Shown in pieces: positions 56,529 to 64,000 of a DNA stretch of 64,000 bases (the stretch's first letter is position 1; the number at the start of each line of letters is the position of its first letter). The notes below the pieces were generated by a model. It ran no database searches. It saw only the letters and a program-made list of their open reading frames with translations, and was not told the origin of the DNA. Source of the DNA: an uncultured Paracoccus sp. (GTDB taxonomy: Bacteria; Pseudomonadota; Alphaproteobacteria; Rhodobacterales; Rhodobacteraceae); the NCBI RefSeq assembly GCF_947487305.1, contig NZ_CANKWH010000004.1, positions 62,001 through 126,000 of the forward strand, read 5' to 3'. The translations under genes were made by a program, and so were the position numbers.

Positions 56529-57827
56529 CTATTCCGCGGCCCGCGCCATCGGGTTGTTCGGATGCGTGGTCCAGTTGGCATAGTCACCGCGCGGCTGGCC
56601 GGTGCGCTTGTCGGTCTCGCCCGGCGCCAGCTCGCGCATGGTGATGCAATTCTCGACCGGGCAGACATCGAGGCAGAGGTTGCAAGCCACGCATTCCTCC
56701 TCGATCACCTCGAAGACCCGACCGGGCTTCATGGCGATGGCCTGATGGGACGTATCCTCGCAGGCGGCATAGCAGCGGCCGCACTTGATGCAGGCATCCT
56801 GATCGATCACCGCCTTGGTGACATAGTTCAGATTGAGCTGGTTCCAGTCGGTGACATTCGGCACGGCGCGGCCGATCAGGTCCGACAGTTCCATCTCGTG
56901 GCTGTCGAGATAATCGCGCAGACCCGAGATCATCTCTTGCACCACCTTGAAACCATAGGTCATGGCGGCGGTGCAGACCTGCACATTGCCGGCCCCCAGC
57001 GCCATGAACTCGGCCGCGTCGCGCCAGGTCGTCACCCCGCCGATGCCGCTGATCGGCAGGCCGCGCGTCTCGGCCGAGCGGGCGATCTCGGCCACCATGT
57101 TCAGTGCGATGGGCTTCACCGCCGGCCCACAATAGCCGCCATGCGCGCCCTTGCCGTCGATGGTCGGCTCGGGGGCGAACAGGTCCAGATCGACCGAGGT
57201 GATCGAGTTGATGGTATTGATCAGGCTGACCGCATCGGCCCCGCCGCGCTTGGCCGCCTCGGCAGGTTTCCTGACATCGGTGATATTGGGCGTCAGCTTC
57301 ACGATGCAGGGCATCCGCGAATACTGCTTCACCCAACGTGTAACCATCTCGATATATTCCGGCACTTGACCGACCGCCGAACCCATGCCGCGCTCGCTCA
57401 TGCCGTGGGGGCAGCCGAAATTCAGTTCCACCCCGTCGGCCTCGGTATCCTCGATCTGTTTCAGGATGGTGCGCCAGCTGTCCTCGTCGCAGGGCACCAT
57501 CAGCGAGATGACCAGCGCCCGGTCGGGATAGTCGCGCTTGACCTGCTTGATCTCGCGCAGGTTCACCTCCAGCGGGCGGTCGGTGATCAACTCGATATTG
57601 TTGATGCCCAGCACCCGGCGGTCGGCGCCATAGACCACGCCATAGCGCGGGCCGTTGACGTTGACGACGGGCGGACCCTCGGCCCCGAGCGTCTTCCAGA
57701 CAACACCGCCCCAGCCGGCCTGAAAGGCGCGGCGGACATTGTATTCCTTGTCCGTCGGCGGGGCCGAGGCCAGCCAGAAGGGGTTCGGGGATTTGATCCC
57801 GACGAAGTTCGAGCGCAGGTCAGCCAT
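56529..57827 (-). CDS. preA: NAD-dependent dihydropyrimidine dehydrogenase subunit PreA
   Basis: Catalytic FMN subunit that reduces uracil/thymine to dihydro forms with PreT. The 432-residue protein has a dihydroorotate dehydrogenase-like barrel (ADLRSNFVGIKSPNPFWLASAPPTD, NFGCPHGMSERGMGSAVGQVPEY with the active-site loop) and a C-terminal ferredoxin domain with two 4Fe-4S sets (CIKCGRCYAAC and CVACNLCLDVCP). In most genomes preT and preA are adjacent; here a glycosyltransferase gene lies between them on the same strand. Confidence 0.95.
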   Translation of the reverse strand: MADLRSNFVGIKSPNPFWLASAPPTDKEYNVRRAFQAGWGGVVWKTLGAEGPPVVNVNGPRYGVVYGADRRVLGINNIELITDRPLEVNLREIKQVKRDYPDRALVISLMVPCDEDSWRTILKQIEDTEADGVELNFGCPHGMSERGMGSAVGQVPEYIEMVTRWVKQYSRMPCIVKLTPNITDVRKPAEAAKRGGADAVSLINTINSITSVDLDLFAPEPTIDGKGAHGGYCGPAVKPIALNMVAEIARSAETRGLPISGIGGVTTWRDAAEFMALGAGNVQVCTAAMTYGFKVVQEMISGLRDYLDSHEMELSDLIGRAVPNVTDWNQLNLNYVTKAVIDQDACIKCGRCYAACEDTSHQAIAMKPGRVFEVIEEECVACNLCLDVCPVENCITMRELAPGETDKRTGQPRGDYANWTTHPNNPMARAAE

Positions 57828-57858
57828 GGTCTCATTCCCTTCTGAGGTGACGTCAGGG

Positions 57859-59067
57859 TCACACTCGCTTCTTGGTCAGGTCTGCCGGGGTTTCGGACGC
57901 ATCCAGCAGATGCAGCAGATGATCCCGTCGCAGCGCAAACTCGGTTGCAAAATCATGTTTCCGGGCGAAGTCCAGCGCCGCCCGGCTGGCCGCGCCGATA
58001 CCGGCAGGATCGGTCGCACGCGCGGCGATCAGGTCGGCCAAGGCTGCGGTATCGGCCAGAGGAACCGTCCAGCCGGCAGTGGAGTCCGATGCCAGCCGCG
58101 ACAGCATTGCATTGTCATAGCCCACGACCGGCAACCCGCAGCCGATCGCCTCGAGATAGGTGCAGGAGGGGTCGGATTGCCGATGACAGCTGAGAAACAG
58201 GTCGGCATCGCGGCGCGAGATCGGCACCAGCTCGGTCACGAAATCGACCGGGGCATGAAGCCGGACCCTGTCCGCCAGCTGATAAGTCTGGATATCGGCC
58301 CGGATCTGATCCTGAAGGCTGCCGGTGCCATAGATGTCGAGGGTGAAATTCACCCCTCGATCGTTCAGAGCCCGCGCAACCGGAACCAGATCCTGCGCGC
58401 CCTTCAGCGGTTCAAGACGCCCCGAGTTGATCAGCCGCAGCGGCCCTCCCGCCGTCAGCACCGCCGCCTTGCGGGCAAGCTCGCCCTGGTCCGCGAACAT
58501 GGTGCCCTGCATCCGGTTGTCCAGATACATCACCGTATTGCCGTTCAGCGCGCGATAGGCGTCATAGGCGGGAAAACCGTTCACCTGAACGCCATCCGCC
58601 CGTCGCAGCGCCCGCCGCCGCCGGCGTTCCTGACCAAGCAGCCAGAGCGCGCTTTTCGCCTTTTGAACTGTCGATCTGTCGCGGTCCAGACCGAGGATCT
58701 GCAACCGGGTCCCCAGCGTGTATTCGATCACGAAGACGCATCTGGTCCGTTGCCCTGCAGTTCTGTCGGCCAGATCCAGATCAAGATGCAGATCGCCCGA
58801 GGCTTCAACGATATCACTGGCGTCAAGGATTTCCTGCGGCACGGCTTGCCCCTCGGCCAGCAGCGTCAGGTCGAAGGGCAGCTGCGCCGGATCATAGTTA
58901 TCTCCAAAGGGAATGGCTGCGTCGCTTCCGCGCAAGACGCAGCCGACCTCGCCGGGCCAGTTCGCGCAGATATGCCGCATCCCCTCGACGAACTTGCCGT
59001 CCAGCCTGACCTCATGCGGCCCGACCCGGCTTGCCGGCGCAGGGGGAAGCATCAGCAGCCTTGGCAT
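57859..59067 (-). CDS. Glycosyltransferase (GT4-like) between preT and preA
   Basis: A 402-residue GT-B protein without signal or membrane helix: RLINSGRLEPLKGAQDLVPVARAL, FTLDIYGTGSLQDQIRADI, VRLHAPVDFVTELVPISRRDADLFLSCHRQSDPSCTYLEAIGCGLPVVGYDN, the usual nucleotide-sugar binding region with the E-A-x-G-x-G-L-P-V motif. Acceptor unknown. It is 31 bases before preA and 66 bases after preT, so it is probably read in the same transcript. Codon use looks slightly less biased than in preA and preT, which may hint at later arrival. Confidence 0.85.
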   Translation of the reverse strand: MPRLLMLPPAPASRVGPHEVRLDGKFVEGMRHICANWPGEVGCVLRGSDAAIPFGDNYDPAQLPFDLTLLAEGQAVPQEILDASDIVEASGDLHLDLDLADRTAGQRTRCVFVIEYTLGTRLQILGLDRDRSTVQKAKSALWLLGQERRRRRALRRADGVQVNGFPAYDAYRALNGNTVMYLDNRMQGTMFADQGELARKAAVLTAGGPLRLINSGRLEPLKGAQDLVPVARALNDRGVNFTLDIYGTGSLQDQIRADIQTYQLADRVRLHAPVDFVTELVPISRRDADLFLSCHRQSDPSCTYLEAIGCGLPVVGYDNAMLSRLASDSTAGWTVPLADTAALADLIAARATDPAGIGAASRAALDFARKHDFATEFALRRDHLLHLLDASETPADLTKKRV

Positions 59068-59133
59068 GATCCTGTCGCCCTCCGAGCGTCAGCTCTTCTC
59101 AACCCTTGTCCTCCATGATCTTCCCGGCGTGCC

Positions 59134-60492
59134 TTACGGGCCCGAGGCCTCCGCTGCGGTCCGAGTCATCAGCACCGCATGAATATCTTCTGCCGCGTCG
59201 CGGCCCTCGGCCACGGCAGTCACTGTAAGATCATCGCCGCCTGCCGCGCAATCGCCGCCGGCCCAGACCCCGGCGAGGCTGGTGCGTCCCGGCCCGGTGA
59301 CGGCGATTTTGCCGCCGTCGAGCGCGATGCCGTCGGGCGCACCGTCCAGCCGCTGGCCAATGGCGCGGAACAGCTGGTCAGCCTTCAGGCGGAAATGCTC
59401 TGTCGTGTTCAGCGAACCGTCCGGCATGTCCTCGGTATAGGCGAACTCGACCTCGCGCACCGCGCCATTGCCATGCACCGCGATGGGCATGGCGTTGCAG
59501 AGGATGCGCACGCCGGAGGAGGTGGCGTGATGCTGTTCGTGATCGCTGGCGCCCATGCGTTCCTGCCCGCGACGATAGACGATGGTGACGTTCTCGGCGC
59601 CCAGCAGTTTCGATTGTACCGCCGCATCCACCGCCGTCATGCCGCCGCCGATCACCACCACGTCGCGTCCCACGGGCAGGGTTGCCAGATCTTCGGCCTG
59701 TCGCAGCTCGCGGATGAAATCCACCGCGTCGCGGACATGTTCGCGGTTCTCGCCGTCAGTGCGCAGCGCGTTCACGCCGCCGAGCCCCATGCCGAGGAAG
59801 ACCGCGTCGAAGTCCGCCTGCAGCGCGGGCAGGGTGATCTGGTCCCCCAGCCGCTGTTCGTTGCGCAGCTCGATCCCGCCGATGGACAGAAGCCAGTCGA
59901 CCTCGTCCTGCGCGAAACCGTCCACGGTCTTGTAGCTGGCGATGCCATATTCGTTCAGTCCGCCGGCCTTGGCGCGGGCCTCGAAGATCACCACGTCATG
60001 GCCCTTGGCCGCCAGCCGATGCGCCGCCGAGAGGCCCGCCGGACCGGCACCGACCACGGCGACCCGCTTGCCGGTGGGGGCGCCACGGGTGAAGGGGTGG
60101 GACTGGTCGATCATGCCATCGGTGGCAAAGCGTTGCAGCGCGCCGATCTCGACCGGCATCCCCTCGGCCTCCATCCGCACGCAGGCGCCTTCGCAGAGGT
60201 TTTCGGTCGGGCAGACGCGGGCGCACATGCCGCCAAGGATGTTCTGATGAAAGATCGTCAGCGCCGCCGCATCGGGCGTGCCGGTGGCGATCTGGCGGAT
60301 GAACAGCGGAATGTCGATCGAGGTGGGGCAGGCCGTCACGCAGGGCGCGTCATGGCAGAAATAGCAGCGATCGGCGGCGACCCGCGCCTCGTGCGGGATC
60401 AGCGCCGGGGCGACATCGGCGAAATTATCGGCATAATCCGCCGGGGAGAGGCGGCCCGGCACGACGCCGGGGGTCAGCTTGGCTTGGGTCAT
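59134..60492 (-). CDS. preT: NAD-dependent dihydropyrimidine dehydrogenase subunit PreT
   Basis: NADH-oxidising flavoprotein partner of PreA. The 452-residue protein has an N-terminal Fe-S region (CYFCHDAPCVTACPTSIDIP and CARVCPTENLCEGAC), FAD loop VAVVGAGPAGLSAAHRLA and NAD loop VVVIGGGMTAVDAAVQSK, the GltD-like fold. First gene of its operon; a RutR-like site precedes it. Confidence 0.95.
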   Translation of the reverse strand: MTQAKLTPGVVPGRLSPADYADNFADVAPALIPHEARVAADRCYFCHDAPCVTACPTSIDIPLFIRQIATGTPDAAALTIFHQNILGGMCARVCPTENLCEGACVRMEAEGMPVEIGALQRFATDGMIDQSHPFTRGAPTGKRVAVVGAGPAGLSAAHRLAAKGHDVVIFEARAKAGGLNEYGIASYKTVDGFAQDEVDWLLSIGGIELRNEQRLGDQITLPALQADFDAVFLGMGLGGVNALRTDGENREHVRDAVDFIRELRQAEDLATLPVGRDVVVIGGGMTAVDAAVQSKLLGAENVTIVYRRGQERMGASDHEQHHATSSGVRILCNAMPIAVHGNGAVREVEFAYTEDMPDGSLNTTEHFRLKADQLFRAIGQRLDGAPDGIALDGGKIAVTGPGRTSLAGVWAGGDCAAGGDDLTVTAVAEGRDAAEDIHAVLMTRTAAEASGP

Positions 60493-60544
60493 TCAGGCAT
60501 CCCATGGCTGGCTTGATCTTTTCAGGCTGCCACAGGTCAGATTT

Positions 60545-60560
60545 TTTATCAAATGGTAAA
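60545..60560 (-). promoter_or_regulatory. RutR-like operator upstream of preT
   Basis: TTTATCA-AA-TGGTAAA differs at few positions from the RutR consensus TTGACCA-NN-TGGTCAA, the site bound by the uracil-responsive TetR-family regulator of pyrimidine use. It lies 53 bases upstream of the preT start in a short AT-rich patch. The regulator gene is not in this window. Confidence 0.6.
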
Positions 60561-60603
60561 ATACAGGGCCGCGCGGTGAAACATCCTTGCGCGTTGGTGC
60601 TGC

Positions 60604-61905
60604 CTAACCCGGCAGCACCAGCACCGCCGCCAGCCCGCCCAGATCCGAGCGTTCCAGCCGAAGCTCGCCCCCGTTCAGCGTCGCCAGATCGGCGACGATG
60701 GCAAGCCCGAGCCCGGTCCCCGGCGGGCCGCTTTCGTCCAGTCTTGCGCCGCGGATCAGGGCGCGGGGGGCGTCGGTTTCGGCCATGCCCGGACCGTCAT
60801 CCTCGATGCGGATGGTGACGCCCGGCACCACCACGACCCGCAGCCGCCCGCGCCCCCATTTCACCGCATTCTCGGCCAGGTTGCCGATCATCTCTTCAAG
60901 GTCCTGCCGCTCGCCGGCAAAGCCCGCCTCGGGCGGGCAGATCACCTCCGCCTGCATGGCCTTGTCCTCCATCGGGCGGCGCAGGACCATCAGGATGTCG
61001 TCGATCACCGGGCCGACCGGGGTGTGCTGGCCCAGCATCCGGGGCTGGGCCGAGCGTGCGCGGCGCAGGTGCCAGCCGATCAGCCGGTCCATGCGGGTGA
61101 TCAGCGTCTGGCCGGGATGATCGGCAGGCAAATCGTTTTGCAGCGCCGCCAGCGGGGTTTTCAGCGAATGTGCCAGGTTGCCCAGATGCTGGCGCGAGCG
61201 GGCCAGAAGGCTGGCATTCTGATCCAGCGCGGCATTGATCTCGGACACCAGCGGGTCAAGCTCGCTGACGCCGGGGCGGGGCAGGCGGTCCAGTTCGCCG
61301 GCGCGGACCCGGCGCAGATCATCGCCCAAGCGCCGCGTGCTGCCGAGCCCCGCAAAGACCTGCACGGATACGGCCACGGCCAACCCGAGGCCCAGGAGCG
61401 CCAGCGAGATCGCCAGCGGCCGGCGCACCTCGTTCAGGCTGTCCCAGACTTCGCGCGCGGGGGCGGTGACAATAAGCGTGATCTCGGCCTCGCTGCCCGG
61501 CACGGTGAATCGGTCGTTCAGCACCCTCAGCGGCTCGCCCTGCGGCCCGCGCCCGCGCCCGATGCGCGGCGGGCCGGGGCGATTGGCCGCTGGCGATGAC
61601 AGGCTCGCCTCGAACAGCGAGGGTGACTTGGCGATCACCTTGCCCTCGGCGCTGATCTGCCAGTACCAGCCGGAAAGCGGCAGCGAGAAATTCGGATCGG
61701 CCGGCGGGTTGTCCAGCTCGATCCCGTCATCCTCGACCTCGACGCCGGCGATCAGCGTGTCGGCGATGGCGCGCATCTCGGCGTCATAGCGTTCGGTGAC
61801 AAAGCGGTCCAGCACCGCGCCGATGCCCAGGAAGGCCGCCAGCAGCGCCGCGACGATCCAGACCGCCGCCAGAACCAGCATCCGGGCCCGGATCGAGCGG
61901 ATCAC
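60604..61905 (-). CDS. Sensor histidine kinase, PhoQ/FeuQ-like
   Basis: A 433-residue kinase: two membrane helices (about 8-32 and 163-187) around a periplasmic sensor domain of about 130 residues, HAMP-like linker, dimerisation box NLAHSLKTPLAALQND with His246, N box NLAENAVKWG near 345 and G boxes EDDGPGM and GTGLGLAIV. The H-box style matches PhoQ and FeuQ. Its start overlaps the response regulator stop by 4 bases. The signal is unknown. Confidence 0.92.
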   Translation of the reverse strand: MIRSIRARMLVLAAVWIVAALLAAFLGIGAVLDRFVTERYDAEMRAIADTLIAGVEVEDDGIELDNPPADPNFSLPLSGWYWQISAEGKVIAKSPSLFEASLSSPAANRPGPPRIGRGRGPQGEPLRVLNDRFTVPGSEAEITLIVTAPAREVWDSLNEVRRPLAISLALLGLGLAVAVSVQVFAGLGSTRRLGDDLRRVRAGELDRLPRPGVSELDPLVSEINAALDQNASLLARSRQHLGNLAHSLKTPLAALQNDLPADHPGQTLITRMDRLIGWHLRRARSAQPRMLGQHTPVGPVIDDILMVLRRPMEDKAMQAEVICPPEAGFAGERQDLEEMIGNLAENAVKWGRGRLRVVVVPGVTIRIEDDGPGMAETDAPRALIRGARLDESGPPGTGLGLAIVADLATLNGGELRLERSDLGGLAAVLVLPG

Positions 61906-62564
61906 AGCGCCGACCTGAGCACATAGCCCTCGCCTCGCCGGGTCTCGATCACGCCTTCGCCGACCTTCTTGCGCAGCCGCCCGATGACCACCTCGATCGA
62001 TTTGAAATCCCGGTCGGCCTCGGCCTCGTAAAGATGGTCCGACAGTTCGGTGCGGCTGACGATGCGGTCCTGATGGTGGATGAGATAGGTCAGGATGCGG
62101 GTTTCAAACGCCGTCAGCTTCAGCGGCGAGCCGTCCAGCGTGATGACGCCAAGCTGCCCATCCAGCAGCAGCTTGCCGGCGCGGATCACCGGGCGGGCAT
62201 GGCCGGCGGCGCGGCGGATCAGGGTCTGGGCGCGCAGCACCACCTCGTCCAGCCGGAAGGGTTTGACCGCGTAGTCATCGGCTCCGGCGCGAAAGCCCGC
62301 CACCTTGTCGGTCCAGTCGCCGCGCGCCGTCAGGATCAGCACCGGCATCCCGATCCCCTGGTCGCGCCAGCGGGTCAGCACCTCGATCCCCGGCAGGCCG
62401 GGCAGGCCCAGATCCAGCACCGCGACATCATAGGTCTCGGTCGCGCCCAGATATTCACCCTCGGCGCCGTCATGGGCCATGTCGGTGACGAAACCGGCAT
62501 CCTGCAACGCGCGCGACAATTGCTCGGCCAGGGTCCGGTCGTCCTCGACGATCAGTGCTCTCAT
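61902..62564 (-). CDS. OmpR/PhoP-family response regulator
   Basis: A 220-residue regulator: receiver domain with Asp8/Asp9, phosphorylation site Asp51 (VAVLDLGLPGLPG) and Lys101, then an OmpR-type winged helix (FETRILTYLIHHQDRIVSRTELSDHLYEAEADRDFKSIEVVIGRLRKKVG...GEGYVL). Its start overlaps the stop of the PepSY gene upstream (ATGA), and its stop overlaps the kinase, so the three genes are made together. Confidence 0.95.
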   Translation of the reverse strand: MRALIVEDDRTLAEQLSRALQDAGFVTDMAHDGAEGEYLGATETYDVAVLDLGLPGLPGIEVLTRWRDQGIGMPVLILTARGDWTDKVAGFRAGADDYAVKPFRLDEVVLRAQTLIRRAAGHARPVIRAGKLLLDGQLGVITLDGSPLKLTAFETRILTYLIHHQDRIVSRTELSDHLYEAEADRDFKSIEVVIGRLRKKVGEGVIETRRGEGYVLRSAL

Positions 62565-62875
62565 TTCTTCAATGCCTCGATCTGTCCCCTTCCTGCCACC
62601 TCGAGAAAGCGCCCGTCGCGCGCGTCCAGCCGGATCTTCAGCAGGTTGCGCGCCGGGGTCAGCAGGCGCAACTCCTCGACCAGTTCCACGCCCAGGCCGC
62701 GCTCATGCGCATTGGGTTGCGCCAGCCGCGCGGCGATCAGCCGGCCGTGATAGCGTTCGCCCACGAGCCGCATCGCCTCGTGCAGCGGCAGGGGGCTGAA
62801 ATCCGTTTCGGTCAGCCTCTGGGCAAGGGCTGACGGGGCGGAGACCAGGAACAGGGCAAGAAGGAACGCGCGCAT
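62561..62875 (-). CDS. Small exported PepSY-like protein upstream of the two-component system
   Basis: A 104-residue protein with a signal peptide (MRAFLLALFLVSAPSALAQ) and a PepSY-like domain (about 28-104; LPLHEAMRLVGERYHGRLIAARLAQPNAHERGLGVELVEELRLLTPARNLLKIRLDARDGRFLEVAGRGQIEALKK). It is the first gene of the PepSY - regulator - kinase operon and may modulate the sensor domain in the periplasm. The ATG at 62875 is chosen; the longer frame is a shadow of the divergent gene. Confidence 0.85.
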   Translation of the reverse strand: MRAFLLALFLVSAPSALAQRLTETDFSPLPLHEAMRLVGERYHGRLIAARLAQPNAHERGLGVELVEELRLLTPARNLLKIRLDARDGRFLEVAGRGQIEALKK

Positions 62876-63010
62876 GGGGCCCTTGTGGCAGGTGAAAGCC
62901 AAACGAAACCCAAACGGGCGGTTGGCCTTTGGTTCGATCTCGTTGGGGTAGATGTGATTCGTCAACCGGGGGCAAGGTGTCCCCGGCGCTACCAGAAGAA
63001 GGTAAACATC

Positions 63011-63883
63011 ATGAGCAGCATGTTCCGCAATTCCGCCGCGATCCTGGCCCTTGTCGCCGGGCTTGGCGGTGCCGCCTTTGCCCAGACCGCAACCCCGCCG
63101 GCCACCGAAACCGCGCCCGCCGCGCCCGAGGCGACCAGCCCTGCACCGGCCGCACCGGCTGCACCGGTCGAGATCACCGAAGACAACCTGCCCGACCTGC
63201 TGAAATCGCTGAACCTGCAGAATATCGACATCGATCGTGACCGCCGCTCGGTCGAGGTCGAGGGCAATCTGGCCGATGGCACCCAGATCGAGGCGAAGCT
63301 GGACCGGCAGGGTGAATTGCGCAAGATCGAGGCCGATGACGACGCGGCGCTGCCCGCCGCCGTGATCGAGGCGCTGATCCCCGAGGCTGTGCGCAATGCC
63401 GAGATCTATGGCCAGTTCGCCAGCATCAACGAGATCGGCCTGCCGCCCGCCGATGCGCCGATGAAGGGCGTGATGATCGAGGGTGCGGATGCCAATGGCG
63501 AGGAATTGCGCGCGCTTTTCGCCGAGGATGGCACGCTGACCCGCTTTGGTCGCGGCGATGACGATCGCGGGCCGCGCGGTGAGCGCCATGGCGAGCGTCA
63601 CGGCAAGCGTGGCGACCATGGCCCGCGCGGCCATGACATGCGCGGCGGGCCGGATGGCGGACGCGATGGAGGTCCTGACCGCGCCGGCATGGGTGGCCAG
63701 CCGCCCGCACCGCTTGACGAGGCCGCTGTCAACACGGTGCTGACCGAGGCCGGCTATGCCGATCTCGGCGCCATCACCCGCGACGGCCCGCGCACACTGG
63801 TCGAGGCGGTGAATGCCGCCGGTGAAAACGTGACGGTGGAACTGAGCCCGCGTGGCGATGTGGTGCGCGAAACCGCGCGCTGA
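63011..63883 (+). CDS. Exported PepSY-like protein with His/Asp/Arg-rich linker
   Basis: A 290-residue protein: signal peptide (about 1-25, ending AAFAQ), Ala/Pro/Thr-rich linker (26-52), PepSY-like domain (about 53-180), a low-complexity segment at 181-229 rich in Gly, Asp, Arg and His, then a shorter PepSY-like C-terminal part (235-290). The charged His-rich part could bind metal ions. The gene is divergent from the PepSY/two-component operon, a common layout for a target gene. ATG at 63011 is preceded by AAGAAGG. Confidence 0.8.
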   Translation: MSSMFRNSAAILALVAGLGGAAFAQTATPPATETAPAAPEATSPAPAAPAAPVEITEDNLPDLLKSLNLQNIDIDRDRRSVEVEGNLADGTQIEAKLDRQGELRKIEADDDAALPAAVIEALIPEAVRNAEIYGQFASINEIGLPPADAPMKGVMIEGADANGEELRALFAEDGTLTRFGRGDDDRGPRGERHGERHGKRGDHGPRGHDMRGGPDGGRDGGPDRAGMGGQPPAPLDEAAVNTVLTEAGYADLGAITRDGPRTLVEAVNAAGENVTVELSPRGDVVRETAR

Positions 63884-63906
63884 TCGCCCCCGGTCAGACC
63901 GAACGG

Positions 63907-63931
63907 ACGGCGCCCCTCGGGGCGCCGTTTC
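63907..63931 (+). terminator. Rho-independent terminator after the PepSY-like gene
   Basis: ACGGCGCCCC (63907-63916) pairs perfectly with GGGGCGCCGT (63919-63928), followed by TTT. It lies 23 bases after the stop and may also serve the convergent gene that ends at 63936. Confidence 0.8.
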
Positions 63932-63935
63932 GCGT

Positions 63936-64000
63936 TCAGACGATGTAACGGTCGCGGCGGTGGTTGATGGCGATGACCATGTTCAGCACCAGCGCGCCCA
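63936..64000 (-). CDS. C-terminal end of a membrane protein (5' part outside window)
   Basis: The minus strand reads an open frame into a TGA at 63938-63936, ending GALVLNMVIAINHRRDRYIV. A hydrophobic stretch followed by an Arg-rich tail looks like the last membrane helix and cytoplasmic end of an inner-membrane protein such as a permease. Too short to name. Confidence 0.55.
   Translation of the reverse strand, partial: GALVLNMVIAINHRRDRYIV

Overview
The window looks like a chromosome segment of a Paracoccus-like member of the Rhodobacteraceae (Alphaproteobacteria). The reasons are high G+C, an FNR-type regulator directly upstream of ccoNOQP-ccoGHIS with perfect FNR boxes, an F1-only atpHAGDC operon, opgGHC, and a complete beta-hydroxyaspartate cycle (BHAC) cluster, the glyoxylate assimilation route first worked out in Paracoccus denitrificans. 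Genus is an inference from synteny and protein style, not from a search. No rRNA, tRNA, CRISPR array, transposase or prophage was found. Most DNA is ordinary, tightly packed core genome.

Layout. 1-8.8 kb: 3' end of an fnrP-like gene, cbb3 oxidase genes ccoNOQP, a strong terminator, then the assembly/copper genes ccoGHIS; each block has its own FNR box. 8.9-14 kb: ATP synthase F1 operon and terminator. 14-24.8 kb: a small H-type lectin-like gene in an AT-rich patch, a hydrolase/isomerase pair, prs, a membrane protein, a GNAT protein, a divergent SHMT-like/LysR pair, purD, xseA and an MFS transporter. 24.9-29.5 kb: eda, a non-pyrrolysine MttB-family methyltransferase, rpsB-tsf. 29.8-35.5 kb: a LuxR solo and opgG-opgH-opgC for periplasmic glucans. 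35.6-39 kb: cmk, an AzgA-type purine permease, an HPP-CBS protein. 39-45.8 kb: bhcR divergent from bhcABCD, then a NAT-family xanthine/urate-type permease in the same direction. 45.8-48.8 kb: a PepSY / cytochrome b561 / membrane-anchored LuxR operon and an unknown exported protein. 48.8-52.9 kb: a divergent ThiE-like protein, trmJ, ctaA, an M32 carboxypeptidase. 53-56.5 kb: a flavocytochrome c sulfide dehydrogenase-like pair and a CPA2/Kef antiporter. 56.5-60.5 kb: preT and preA (reductive pyrimidine breakdown) with a glycosyltransferase gene lying between them, and a RutR-like operator upstream of preT. 60.6-64 kb: a PhoPQ/FeuPQ-like two-component system with a small PepSY gene, a divergent PepSY protein with a His/Asp/Arg-rich linker, and the 3' end of a membrane protein gene.

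How the genes fit together. The respiratory theme (FnrP, cbb3, its Cu-ATPase, heme A synthase, ATP synthase) is that of a facultative aerobe. A nitrogen-carbon scavenging theme is also visible: two purine permeases, pyrimidine reductase and the BHAC. Purine breakdown by the standard allantoin route ends in glyoxylate, which the BHAC would turn into aspartate/oxaloacetate without carbon loss, so the permease beside bhcD is the most suggestive neighbour in the window. The least-described units are the PepSY-b561-membrane LuxR operon, the PepSY-linked two-component system and the SHMT-like/LysR pair.
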